64,000 bases of DNA from Mobilicoccus caccae (GTDB lineage: Bacteria; Actinomycetota; Actinomycetes; Actinomycetales; Dermatophilaceae), in NCBI RefSeq assembly GCF_030161635.1, contig NZ_BSUO01000001.1, forward strand, positions 973,199 to 1,037,198, given 5' to 3'. The translations under genes were made by a program, and so were the position numbers. Below, piece after piece: positions 26,076 through 33,400 of the stretch. How positions within the stretch are numbered: the first letter of the stretch is position 1; every line of letters starts with the position of its first letter. The notes beneath the pieces were generated by a model. That model was given only the letters and a program-made list of their open reading frames with translations. It had not been told where the DNA came from and ran no database searches.

Positions 26076-27079
26076 CGGCGGCCTCCTGCGAGGCGTCCTG
26101 CCAGGGAGATCGCGTCGTCCGCGATCGCCCGCGGGTCCGAGGTGCACCCGGCGAGCGTGATGTCGGAGCGCCCCAGATCGAGGTCGGCCGGCTCGTCCTC
26201 GGGGACGAGATACCCGTCGAGGATGTCCTCGAACAGGCGGGCCATGTCTCTGGAGGTGTAGTCGAGGTTCAGAGTTGTGAGCGTCTCCTCCTCACCCCCA
26301 CGAGGCGGAAGGAGCGCCGGGCTCACCCCGATGACCGGGGCCGTGGTTCCGCGCAGGGCGTCGCGCAGGCCCGGCAGGCCGAGCATGACGCCCAGGCCGG
26401 TGACGGGCATCGTCAGCGGGACGATCACCGCGTCGGCGGACCGGACGGCGTCCAGCACTCCGGGCGCCGGGTGGGCGGAGCCGAGCCCCGCGGCGGTCAC
26501 GCCGACGGGCGCCTCCGACCTCTCCCTCCGAGCCGCCCACTCCAGGGCGTGGACCCCGCGTCGCTCACCCTCGCCCTCGAGGACGACGTGCGCCTCGATG
26601 GGGGAGTCGCTCATGGGCACCAGGCGCACCGGCCCCGGGCCGGTCATCCGCGCGCAGACCTCGGTCAGCGTGAGCCCCGCCCCCAGCCACCGGCTGCGGG
26701 CGATGGCGGCGGCGAAGGTGGCGTCGTCGAGGGGGTACCACTCCGGTGCCGCGTCGAGCCGTCGCAGCCGCTCGTAGACGGCGTGAGACTCCCGGTCGTC
26801 GCCGGCGCCGCCACCGTCGAAGCTCGGGCCGACGAGCGCGGCAACGGCGTCCAGATCGGGACAGAACCGGAGCCCGCAGAGGGTGATGTCCTCCGAGGTG
26901 CACCCGATCACGGTGAGCTCCACAGGCGGGTCGGGGTGGTCGGTGACGACAGGGGTCGCCGAGCCCTCGGCGCCCGCGGGCGACGTGGCCGACGAGGCCT
27001 GCGATGTCGTGAGAAGGTCGACGAGGCCGCGGACGACGTGCTGACCGCCGGGACCACAGGCGAGTGCGGTGAGCTGCAT
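26072..27079 (-). CDS. CofD/FbiA-like protein with eroded active-site motifs
   Basis: A 335-residue homologue of FbiA/CofD, the 2-phospho-L-lactate transferase of F420 synthesis. The overall alignment to FbiA-type sequences is clear: CPDLDAV, PEWYPLDDATF, GLTLTEVCARM, RLVPMSDSPIEAHVV, APGVLDAVRSADAVIV, LPGLRDALRGTTAPVIG and a C-terminal ILDGYLV. Substrate-binding motifs are altered: GGxGGAR is CGPGGQH, NxxDD is CTSED, GDRD is lost and SNP is TMP. The start at 27079 has a CAGACT hexamer 7 nt upstream; in-frame codons further up lack support. It overlaps the FbiB-like gene. The placement beside whiB2 matches fbiA in mycobacteria; catalysis is doubtful. Confidence 0.75.
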   Translation of the reverse strand: MQLTALACGPGGQHVVRGLVDLLTTSQASSATSPAGAEGSATPVVTDHPDPPVELTVIGCTSEDITLCGLRFCPDLDAVAALVGPSFDGGGAGDDRESHAVYERLRRLDAAPEWYPLDDATFAAAIARSRWLGAGLTLTEVCARMTGPGPVRLVPMSDSPIEAHVVLEGEGERRGVHALEWAARRERSEAPVGVTAAGLGSAHPAPGVLDAVRSADAVIVPLTMPVTGLGVMLGLPGLRDALRGTTAPVIGVSPALLPPRGGEEETLTTLNLDYTSRDMARLFEDILDGYLVPEDEPADLDLGRSDITLAGCTSDPRAIADDAISLAGRLAGGRR

Positions 27080-27300
27080 GGAGGTCAGTCTGTCATCGGT
27101 CACTCCGGTCGCCGCCGGTGTCCGACGGGCATGGTCGGGGCGTCTCCGATGGGTCGTTCTCGAGCCGGCTGCCGGTGAGGTCACGGCCCGATCAGGGGCG
27201 CCACACTGACCACAGGCGAGGCCCGCGAAATCGGCTTATGGATCACTTGACCAGGTCATACGTTCAGGAACGAAAGCCTTACAGGCTAAGCATCACCGGC

Positions 27301-27329
27301 TTGACTTCCCGGGATGACACGCGTGTAAT
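27301..27329 (+). promoter_or_regulatory. Sigma-70-type promoter of whiB2
   Basis: TTGACT (27301-27306) and TGTAAT (27324-27329) are separated by 17 bp, a near-consensus pair. Transcription would begin near 27336 and leave a leader of about 135 nt before whiB2. The rest of the 393-bp gap (27080-27472) is locally AT-richer upstream of the promoter; apart from the candidate -10 of the CofD-like gene nothing else is recognised there. Confidence 0.7.
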
Positions 27330-27472
27330 TCTGCGTGTCGTCGCTCTCCGCGTCGGAGGATGAAACCCAGATGGTTTCATTCCCGGTCGGAGCGGTTCCT
27401 GGGGGAGGGGCCACGGCGCCGGCGGCCGCTTCGGCGGCACGGCCTAGCAGCAGACCGGAACCAGGAGGGGCC

Positions 27473-27739
27473 ATGAACGAACTACTGCTCATCGCGAGTT
27501 CGGATGCCGTCGAGGAGACCGTACTCTCCTGGCAGGACCGGGCGCTGTGCGCTCAGACCGACCCGGAGGCGTTCTTCCCCGAGAAGGGCGGCTCGACCCG
27601 TGAGGCCAAGCGCGTCTGCGTCGGGTGCGAGGTGCGGGCCGAGTGCCTCGAATACGCCCTCGAGCACGACGAGCGGTTCGGCATCTGGGGTGGGCTGTCC
27701 GAGCGGGAGCGTCGCAAGCTGCGCAAGCGCGCCGTCTGA
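27473..27739 (+). CDS. whiB2: WhiB2/WhmD-type iron-sulfur transcriptional regulator
   Basis: An 88-residue WhiB protein. The four cluster-binding cysteines are Cys26, Cys49, Cys52 and Cys58, followed by the GIWGG turn in RFGIWGGLSERERR and a basic tail, all standard for the family. WhiB2 orthologues hold a 4Fe-4S cluster, contact the principal sigma factor and act in cell division and septation. An AGGAGGGG ribosome-binding site (27463-27470) fixes the ATG at 27473 against in-frame codons upstream. The neighbours (FbiA/FbiB-like genes, metallopeptidase-like gene, DUF3499, phosphomannomutase) match the whiB2 locus of mycobacteria. A bidirectional hairpin follows. Confidence 0.93.
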   Translation: MNELLLIASSDAVEETVLSWQDRALCAQTDPEAFFPEKGGSTREAKRVCVGCEVRAECLEYALEHDERFGIWGGLSERERRKLRKRAV

Positions 27740-27764
27740 CGGACGAGCAGACACACTTTTCGAG

Positions 27765-27802
27765 CGACTGCGGCGGGGGACATCGGTCCCTCGCCGCAGT
27801 CG
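27765..27802. terminator. Bidirectional terminator between whiB2 and the metallopeptidase-like gene
   Basis: GACTGCGGCGGGGGA pairs with TCCCTCGCCGCAGTC, with one G-T wobble, around a CATCGG loop; flanking C and G extend the stem by a pair. It lies between convergent genes and can serve both. A short TTTT sits just upstream. Confidence 0.75.
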
Positions 27803-27852
27803 TTCGGCGTTTCGGGTCGTTCCGGCGTCTCAGGTCGTCCGGCGCAAGCGCG

Positions 27853-28293
27853 TCAGGACTCGTCCTGGTCCCGGTACCCCGGATCGAGGGTCGTCGGTTC
27901 GACCCCGAGCGCCGCGGCGAGTTGCTCGACGACGATGTCGTTGACCATGACCGCGAGGTCGCGCGGGTCGTCGACACGGGTCTCGATCGGCCTGCGGAAC
28001 AGGACGATCCGCGCCGGCAGCCCCCGCTCGGAGGGGAACAGGCGGCTGAGGGGGACCTGCTCGGGTTCGAAGGGCGTCGGGTCCGAGGGCGGCACGAGCT
28101 CGACGGCGAACTCGATGTCACCGATTCCGGAGGCGACGCGCCGTTCGATGCGTTCGACGGCGTCGAGGACGAGGTCGTCGAACATCTCCGAACGCGAGGT
28201 CATCGACGGCACCGGCGGCCACACCAACGGGCCGCGCACCCCGCGACCGCGCCGGTCGCGTCGACTCAGGGATCGGGTCGGACGGCGGCTCAT
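27853..28293 (-). CDS. Metallopeptidase-family (zincin_1-like) protein lacking HExxH
   Basis: A 146-residue protein of the actinobacterial 'metallopeptidase family' group (orthologous position to Rv3259). The N-terminal RRDRRGRGVRGPL basic stretch and FDDLVLDAVERIERR helix are typical, as is ARIVLFRRPIETR. Where zinc peptidases have HExxH, this protein reads VNDIVVEQLAAALGV, so no zinc site is visible and peptidase activity is unlikely. The start at 28293 is chosen because TACAGT lies 7 nt upstream and MSRRPTRSL begins the usual basic N-terminus. It is divergent from the DUF3499 gene; the cellular role is not known. Confidence 0.75.
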   Translation of the reverse strand: MSRRPTRSLSRRDRRGRGVRGPLVWPPVPSMTSRSEMFDDLVLDAVERIERRVASGIGDIEFAVELVPPSDPTPFEPEQVPLSRLFPSERGLPARIVLFRRPIETRVDDPRDLAVMVNDIVVEQLAAALGVEPTTLDPGYRDQDES

Positions 28294-28367
28294 GGCCGCC
28301 ACTGTACGGCGTGGTTCCCGGCGTGGAGCGCCGCGCATCGGCGCCTCGGGACGCTACTCTCGGGGGC

Positions 28368-28769
28368 GTGAGTCTGATGCGACGGTGTTCTCGAACGGCC
28401 TGCGGGCGATCCGCCGTGGCGACCCTGACGTACGTGTACGCGGAGCAGACCGCTGTCCTCGGACACCTCGCCACGTTCGCCGAGCCGCACACCTACGACC
28501 TGTGCGCCTTCCACGCCGAGCGGCTCACCGCCCCCCAGGGCTGGGAGTTGCTGCGGCTCTCCATGCACTTCGAGGAGCCCGCCGACGGCGACGACCTGCT
28601 CGCGGTGGCCGACGCCGTGCGTGAGGAGCGCGGGGTCGTCTCGCCGCCGCTGCCCGGGCTCGGTGGGCTCGAGCACGACGAGCAGGCCCGTGCCGACGGC
28701 AACGGGACCGACGGCCTCGGCGGCCACCGCGTCTCCCATCTGAGGGTCCTGCGGGAGGGCCGGTCCTGA
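28368..28769 (+). CDS. DUF3499-family protein
   Basis: A 133-residue DUF3499 protein, the Rv3258c-type small conserved actinobacterial protein. The N-terminal RRCSRTACGRSAVATLTYVYAEQTAV and DLCAFHAERLTAPQGW segments place cysteines and histidine (CSRTAC, CAFH) as a likely zinc-ribbon-like site. The C-terminal half is acidic and low-complexity. The GTG at 28368 is preferred because TACTCT sits 7 nt before it (leaderless pattern); an ATG at 28377 is the alternative. It lies just upstream of the phosphomannomutase gene in the same direction, as in mycobacteria. Function is unknown. Confidence 0.85.
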   Translation: MSLMRRCSRTACGRSAVATLTYVYAEQTAVLGHLATFAEPHTYDLCAFHAERLTAPQGWELLRLSMHFEEPADGDDLLAVADAVREERGVVSPPLPGLGGLEHDEQARADGNGTDGLGGHRVSHLRVLREGRS

Positions 28770-28835
28770 CGGGCCACCGCCCGCCGCCACCCGGCGTGGT
28801 GGGCTCCCACCCCGGCACCGATTAGGCTGGCCTGC

Positions 28836-30254
28836 GTGAACGAGACCCGCCTGTCCGACTTCATCAAGGCCTACGACGTCCGGGGACTCGTCCCCGAGCA
28901 GCTCGACGCCTCCGTCGCCCGCGCCATCGGCGCCGCGTTCGCGCGGGTCGTCGCGGCTCCCGACGGCGCGAGGGGCATCGTCGTCGGTCACGACATGCGG
29001 CCCTCCTCACCCGAACTCTCGCGGGCCTTCGCCGAGGGGGCGCGCGCCAACGGGTTCGACGTCACCCTCATCGGCCTGTGCTCGACCGACGGTCTGTACT
29101 ACGCCAGCGGCGCGCTCGATCTGCCGGGGGCGATGTTCACCGCCAGCCACAATCCCGCGCAGTACAACGGCATCAAGATGTGTCGCTCCGGGGCTCGTCC
29201 CGTGGGTCAGGACACCGGCCTCGCCGAGATCACCGCCGTCGCGCAGGCGATCTGTGACGGCGCCGAGCCCGAGGTGCCGGACGGGTCGACCCTCGAGCCG
29301 GGCGCCGTGGTGGAGCGCGATCTGCTCGCCGATTACGGCGCCTTCCTGCGCGGACTCGTCGACCTGTCGGGTTCGCGGCCGCTCAAGGTCGTGGTCGACG
29401 CCGGCAACGGCATGGGCGGGCACACCGTTCCCTCGGTGCTGGCCGATCTGCCGCTGGAGATCGTCCCGCTGTACTTCGATCTGGACGGCACCTTTCCCAA
29501 CCACGAGGCCAACCCGCTCGAGCCGGAGAACCTGCGCGATCTGCAGGCCGCGGTCCTCGAGCACGGCGCCGACATCGGTCTGGCCTTCGACGGCGACGCC
29601 GACCGCTGCTTCGTCGTCGACGAGCGCGGTCTGCCGGTCAGCCCGTCGGCGATCACGGCCCTGGTGGCTGCACGAGAGATCGGCAAGGAGGTGGCCCAGG
29701 GCGTCGCGGCGCAGGACGTGGCGATCGTCCACAACGTCATCTCGAGCCGCGCGGTCCCCGAGGTCGTCGCCGAGCACGGCGCCCGCGCGGTGCGCACCCG
29801 CGTGGGGCATTCGTTCATCAAGGCCGAGATGGCCCGCGTGGGAGCCGTTTTCGGCGGTGAGCACTCCGCGCACTACTACTTCCGCGATTTCTGGTTCGCC
29901 GACACCGGCATGCTCGCGGCGATGCACGTCCTCACGGCGCTGGGGGAGCAGGACGCGCCCTGCTCCCAACTCGTGGCGGAGTACGACCGCTACCCGGCCT
30001 CCGGCGAGATCAACTCCCGCGTCGAGGACGTCCCCGCCGCGCTCGAGCGCGTGCTCGCCTGGGCGCCGCAGGACGCGACCACCGACCACCTCGACGGCCT
30101 CACCCTCGGCTCGGTCACGGGCCCGATGTGGTGGCTGAACATCCGCAAGAGCAACACCGAGCCGTTGCTGCGGCTCAACGTCGAGGCGCAGGACGTCGAC
30201 ACCCTGACCCGGGTCCGCGACGAGGTCCTGGGTCTCATCCGCCAGGGTTCCTGA
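28836..30254 (+). CDS. manB: Phosphomannomutase/phosphoglucomutase
   Basis: A 472-residue alpha-D-phosphohexomutase. Visible are KAYDVRG at the N-terminus, the phosphoserine loop TASHNPAQYNG (Ser104), the metal-binding DGDADR (residues 252-257), the sugar-recognition loop GGEHSAHYYF and the phosphate-binding RKSNTEPLLRL near the C-terminus. It interconverts mannose-6-P and mannose-1-P (or the glucose forms), feeding GDP-mannose for mannolipids and glycans. It starts with GTG; TAGGCT lies 7 nt upstream and no Shine-Dalgarno sequence is seen. It leads a run with the Trm112-like and SIS genes, as at the mycobacterial manB locus. Confidence 0.93.
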   Translation: MNETRLSDFIKAYDVRGLVPEQLDASVARAIGAAFARVVAAPDGARGIVVGHDMRPSSPELSRAFAEGARANGFDVTLIGLCSTDGLYYASGALDLPGAMFTASHNPAQYNGIKMCRSGARPVGQDTGLAEITAVAQAICDGAEPEVPDGSTLEPGAVVERDLLADYGAFLRGLVDLSGSRPLKVVVDAGNGMGGHTVPSVLADLPLEIVPLYFDLDGTFPNHEANPLEPENLRDLQAAVLEHGADIGLAFDGDADRCFVVDERGLPVSPSAITALVAAREIGKEVAQGVAAQDVAIVHNVISSRAVPEVVAEHGARAVRTRVGHSFIKAEMARVGAVFGGEHSAHYYFRDFWFADTGMLAAMHVLTALGEQDAPCSQLVAEYDRYPASGEINSRVEDVPAALERVLAWAPQDATTDHLDGLTLGSVTGPMWWLNIRKSNTEPLLRLNVEAQDVDTLTRVRDEVLGLIRQGS

Positions 30255-30300
30255 CCCCGCCCGCCTCACCCACCTCATCCACCCCGATCCAGGAGTAGAC

Positions 30301-30516
30301 ATGACCCAGTCCGCCGGTTCCGCCCCCATCGCCCCGTGGCTGCGGGAGATCCTGCGCTGCCCGGTGACGGGCTCGGAGCTCGTCGACGGCGTGGCCCCCG
30401 ACGGCACGCCCGAGCTGCAGGCCGTCGAGGCCGATGCGCAGGGAGTCCGCCGCGCCTACCGCGTCGAGGGCGCGATCCCGGTGCTGCTGGCCGATGAGGC
30501 CAGGACGATCTCCTGA
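30301..30516 (+). CDS. Trm112/UPF0434-like small protein
   Basis: A 71-residue Trm112-like protein. LREILRCPVTGSELVDG carries the single cysteine expected at the first knuckle, and RRAYRVEGAIPVLLADEA is the conserved C-terminal strand. In other organisms Trm112 proteins partner with methyltransferases; in actinobacteria this member always travels with the manB and SIS genes. An AGGAG ribosome-binding site precedes the ATG. The second knuckle cysteines are missing, so zinc binding is doubtful. It lies 46 bp after manB and 4 bp before the SIS gene, so it is part of that operon. Confidence 0.85.
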   Translation: MTQSAGSAPIAPWLREILRCPVTGSELVDGVAPDGTPELQAVEADAQGVRRAYRVEGAIPVLLADEARTIS

Positions 30517-30520
30517 CGCG

Positions 30521-31702
30521 ATGAGCTACCTCGACGAGGAACGCCTGGACGACCAGGATCACCTGCGCGCCTGTGACAGCCGGGGCTCGCTGCGGGCGCT
30601 CGCGACGGCGGGCGCCCAGGTGCGCGAGGCGTTGTCGCTGTCGGCCGAGGCCGACACGGCCCGGCTCGCGCGGGGCGATCGGCCGAGGTCGGTCCTGGTC
30701 GCCTCCCTCGGCGGCTCGGCGGTCGTCGCCGACGTCCTCGATCTGCTGGCCGAGCCCACCTCGCCGGTGCCGGTCTCGGTGTGCCGCAACGTGCCTCTGC
30801 CGGGCTGGGTCGGACCGCTCGACCTCGTCGTGGCCGTGTCGTTGTCGGGGCGCGCCGCCGGTCCGCTGGCCGTCGCCGTCGAGGCGGCGCGTCGTGGCGC
30901 CCAGTTGCTCACCGTGGGTGCGGCGGATTCGCCGCTGGCCGCCGTCTCCCAGCGGGCGCGGGGAGTCCACGTCGATGTCGGGCGCGACCGCCTGTCCTCC
31001 CGCACGGCCCTCTGGTCGTTGCTCGTCCCGGTGCTCGTGGGTGCGCGTGACCTGGGCCTCTTCGAGTTGAGCGACGCCGACATCTCGGCCACGGCCGACC
31101 GGTTGGACGAGGAGGCGGAGGGCTGCCGTCCGTCCTCGGAGTCGTTCGTCAACCCCGCCAAGAGCCTGGCCCTGACCCTCGCCGAGACGGTGCCGGTCGT
31201 CCTCGGCGACGGCCCGCTGGGTGGGGTCGCGGCTACTCGGGCGGCCTCGATGCTCGCGCGCACCGCGCGCCTGCCGGCCACCCACGGGGAGTTGCCCGAC
31301 GCGGCCTCCCAGGTGGTCGCCACGTTCGACGGCCCGTTCACCGCGGGCGGAGGCGAGGGCATCGGCGCCCGCCGCGGCGACGACATCTTCGCCGACCCGT
31401 TCCTCGACGGGCCCGCCCAACCGCGGCTGGGGCTGCTCATGCTGCGCGATCACGTCGGCGAGATCACCTCACCGCAGATGGCCGACCTGGCCGTGCTCAC
31501 CGAGGCCGTGCTCGACACCGCCGGCGACGCGGGGGCGAGGGTCGCGACCATCGAGGCGGAGGCGGGTCATCCGCTCACCCGCCTCGCCGGACTCATCGCC
31601 CGCACCGACTTCATGTCGACCTACCTCGCCATCGGTCTGGGCATGGACCCGGCCGTGTCGCGCCACATCGCCGCCCTGCGCGATCACACCAGCGAGCGCT
31701 GA
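30521..31702 (+). CDS. SIS-domain phosphoglucose/phosphomannose isomerase-like protein
   Basis: A 393-residue protein with an N-terminal SIS domain (VLVASLGGSAVVADVLDLLAEP, then LVVAVSLSGRAAGPLAVAVEA) and a C-terminal bacterial PGI/PMI half. Such proteins isomerise fructose-6-P to mannose-6-P or glucose-6-P, which fits a position just after phosphomannomutase. The usual SSYSGNT-like loop reads VSLSGRA, so it differs from the archaeal bifunctional enzyme and activity is not certain. The ATG at 30521 is 2 bp after the Trm112-like stop; in-frame codons upstream overlap that gene and are not used. A hairpin closes the operon. Confidence 0.8.
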   Translation: MSYLDEERLDDQDHLRACDSRGSLRALATAGAQVREALSLSAEADTARLARGDRPRSVLVASLGGSAVVADVLDLLAEPTSPVPVSVCRNVPLPGWVGPLDLVVAVSLSGRAAGPLAVAVEAARRGAQLLTVGAADSPLAAVSQRARGVHVDVGRDRLSSRTALWSLLVPVLVGARDLGLFELSDADISATADRLDEEAEGCRPSSESFVNPAKSLALTLAETVPVVLGDGPLGGVAATRAASMLARTARLPATHGELPDAASQVVATFDGPFTAGGGEGIGARRGDDIFADPFLDGPAQPRLGLLMLRDHVGEITSPQMADLAVLTEAVLDTAGDAGARVATIEAEAGHPLTRLAGLIARTDFMSTYLAIGLGMDPAVSRHIAALRDHTSER

Positions 31703-31704
31703 GC

Positions 31705-31732
31705 GGGCTCCCCGCAGCCGTGCGCGGAGCCC
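31705..31732 (+). terminator. Terminator hairpin after the manB operon
   Basis: GGGCTCC pairs with GGAGCCC around a 14-nt loop, beginning 2 bp after the SIS gene stop and ending 13 bp before the mycothione reductase -10 hexamer. Confidence 0.6.
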
Positions 31733-31757
31733 ACGACCGGCTCGGTAGCCTGAAGAG

Positions 31758-33122
31758 GTGGACCACTACGACCTCGTCATCATCGGCACCGGCTCCGGCA
31801 ACTCGCTCGTCACCCCGGATTTCGACGACAAGCGCGTCGCCGTCATCGAATCCGGACTCTTCGGCGGCACCTGCCTCAACGTCGGCTGCATCCCGACCAA
31901 GATGTTCGTGTACGCCGCGGAGGTCGCCGCGACGATCCGGTCTGCGAGCACCTACGGCGTCGACGCGCACGTGGACGGCGTCCGCTGGCGTGACATCCGC
32001 GACCGGGTGTTCGGGCGCATCGACCCGATCTCCGACGGCGGACGTCGCTACCGCCTCGAGTCCGACCACACGGACGCCTACCTCGGCCGGGCGAGGTTCG
32101 TCGACGCCCACACCCTCGAGGTCGCGCTGAACGACGGCGGTACCGCGACCGTGAGCGGCGACCAGATCGTCGTCGCGACCGGGTCGCACCCCGTCGTCCC
32201 CGAGCAGGTCGCCTTGGCCGGGGTCCCCTTCCACACCTCCGACACGGTCATGCGCATCGACGAGCTGCCCGAACGCATGGTCATCATCGGTGGCGGCTAC
32301 ATCGCGACCGAGTTCGCGCACGTCTTCTCCTCCCTCGGTGTGGAGGTGACCCTCGTCGTGCGGGGCGAGCACTTCCTGCGGCATCTCGACGGCGAGGTGT
32401 CCCGGCGGTTCACCGAGGTGGCGACGGACTCGTGGGACGTGCGACTGCGCACGCAGGTCACCTCCCTGACCACGGCCGGTGCGGACCGGGTCGACGTCGC
32501 GCTGACCGACGACTCGGTGGTCAAGGACGCGCTGCTCCTGGTCTGCACGGGACGCGCGGCGAGTGTCGACGATCTCGACCTGCCCGCCGCGGGCGTGGCC
32601 CAGCACGCCGACGGCCGGATCGTCGTCGACGAGCACGGCCGCACGTCGGTGCCGGGCATCTGGTCCCTCGGGGACGTGTCCTCGGACTACCAACTCAAGC
32701 ACGTCGCCAACCACGAGGCCCGCGTGGTGGCGCACAACCTCGTCCACCCCGACGACCTGCGCTCGTACGAGGAGGCGTTCGTGCCCGAGGCCGTGTTCAC
32801 GCACCCGCAGATCGCCGCGGTCGGCGCCACGCAGGAGGAACTCGACGCGGCCGGCGTCCCCTACCGGGTCAAGGTGCAGGAGTACGCCGACGTCGCCTAC
32901 GGCTGGGCGATGGAGGACCGGACCGGGTTCTGCAAGGTGCTCGCCTCGCCGGAGGGCCGCCTGCTGGGGGTCCACATCATGGGTCACGAGGCGTCCATCG
33001 TCATCCAGCCCGCGATCCAGGCGATGAACGCCGGGTGGACCGCGCAGGAGACCGCCACCCGCCAGATGTGGATCCACCCCGCCCTCACCGAGGTCCTGGA
33101 GAACGCCCTGCTCGGCGTCTGA
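31758..33122 (+). CDS. mtr: Mycothione reductase
   Basis: A 454-residue flavoprotein disulfide reductase. It shows the FAD site LVIIGTGSGNS, the redox disulfide in GGTCLNVGCIPTK (Cys39/Cys44), the NAD(P) loop VIIGGGYIATEFAHVFSSLG, the second FAD motif SLGDVSSDYQLKHVANHE and the catalytic His440/Glu445 in WIHPALTEVLE. The short GTGSGNS entry and the overall sequence fit mycothione reductase rather than lipoamide dehydrogenase or mercuric reductase. It keeps mycothiol reduced with NADPH, which also links to the mycothiol-using ArsC enzymes upstream. The GTG start is 6 nt after TAGCCT, a leaderless arrangement. A terminator follows. Confidence 0.88.
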   Translation: MDHYDLVIIGTGSGNSLVTPDFDDKRVAVIESGLFGGTCLNVGCIPTKMFVYAAEVAATIRSASTYGVDAHVDGVRWRDIRDRVFGRIDPISDGGRRYRLESDHTDAYLGRARFVDAHTLEVALNDGGTATVSGDQIVVATGSHPVVPEQVALAGVPFHTSDTVMRIDELPERMVIIGGGYIATEFAHVFSSLGVEVTLVVRGEHFLRHLDGEVSRRFTEVATDSWDVRLRTQVTSLTTAGADRVDVALTDDSVVKDALLLVCTGRAASVDDLDLPAAGVAQHADGRIVVDEHGRTSVPGIWSLGDVSSDYQLKHVANHEARVVAHNLVHPDDLRSYEEAFVPEAVFTHPQIAAVGATQEELDAAGVPYRVKVQEYADVAYGWAMEDRTGFCKVLASPEGRLLGVHIMGHEASIVIQPAIQAMNAGWTAQETATRQMWIHPALTEVLENALLGV

Positions 33123-33154
33123 CCCTCTGCTCGCACCGCCCGACATCGCGTCTC

Positions 33155-33182
33155 GGACCGCCTCCACGTGGGGGCGGTCCGA
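33155..33182 (+). terminator. Terminator hairpin after mycothione reductase
   Basis: CGGACCGCC pairs with GGCGGTCCG around a 10-nt loop, 32 bp after the stop. The remaining 218 bp up to the adhesin-like gene are more AT-rich than their surroundings (33261-33335) and probably hold its promoter, but no convincing -35/-10 pair was found. Confidence 0.75.
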
Positions 33183-33400
33183 GCCGGTTCGGGGGACCGG
33201 TCAGGGAGGGGCCGGGGGATCGCCGGGTGCGGGTGACGTGGCGTATCTGCGGGCGGTTTGCCGGGATTCTTGGCCGAAAACTTAAGCGACTCAGACATTT
33301 TGGCCGCTTCTCCGATGCCTGTGCGTTCATACGATCGCAGCGGTGGACGTACTCGGCCGACCGGGTCGGGGCGTCGCCCGCGACAGAGAAGAGCCTGACG

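Noticed and set aside
27118-27363. 81-codon open frame upstream of whiB2
   Set aside because: It spans the whiB2 promoter, lacks a ribosome-binding site and shows no codon bias or family match.
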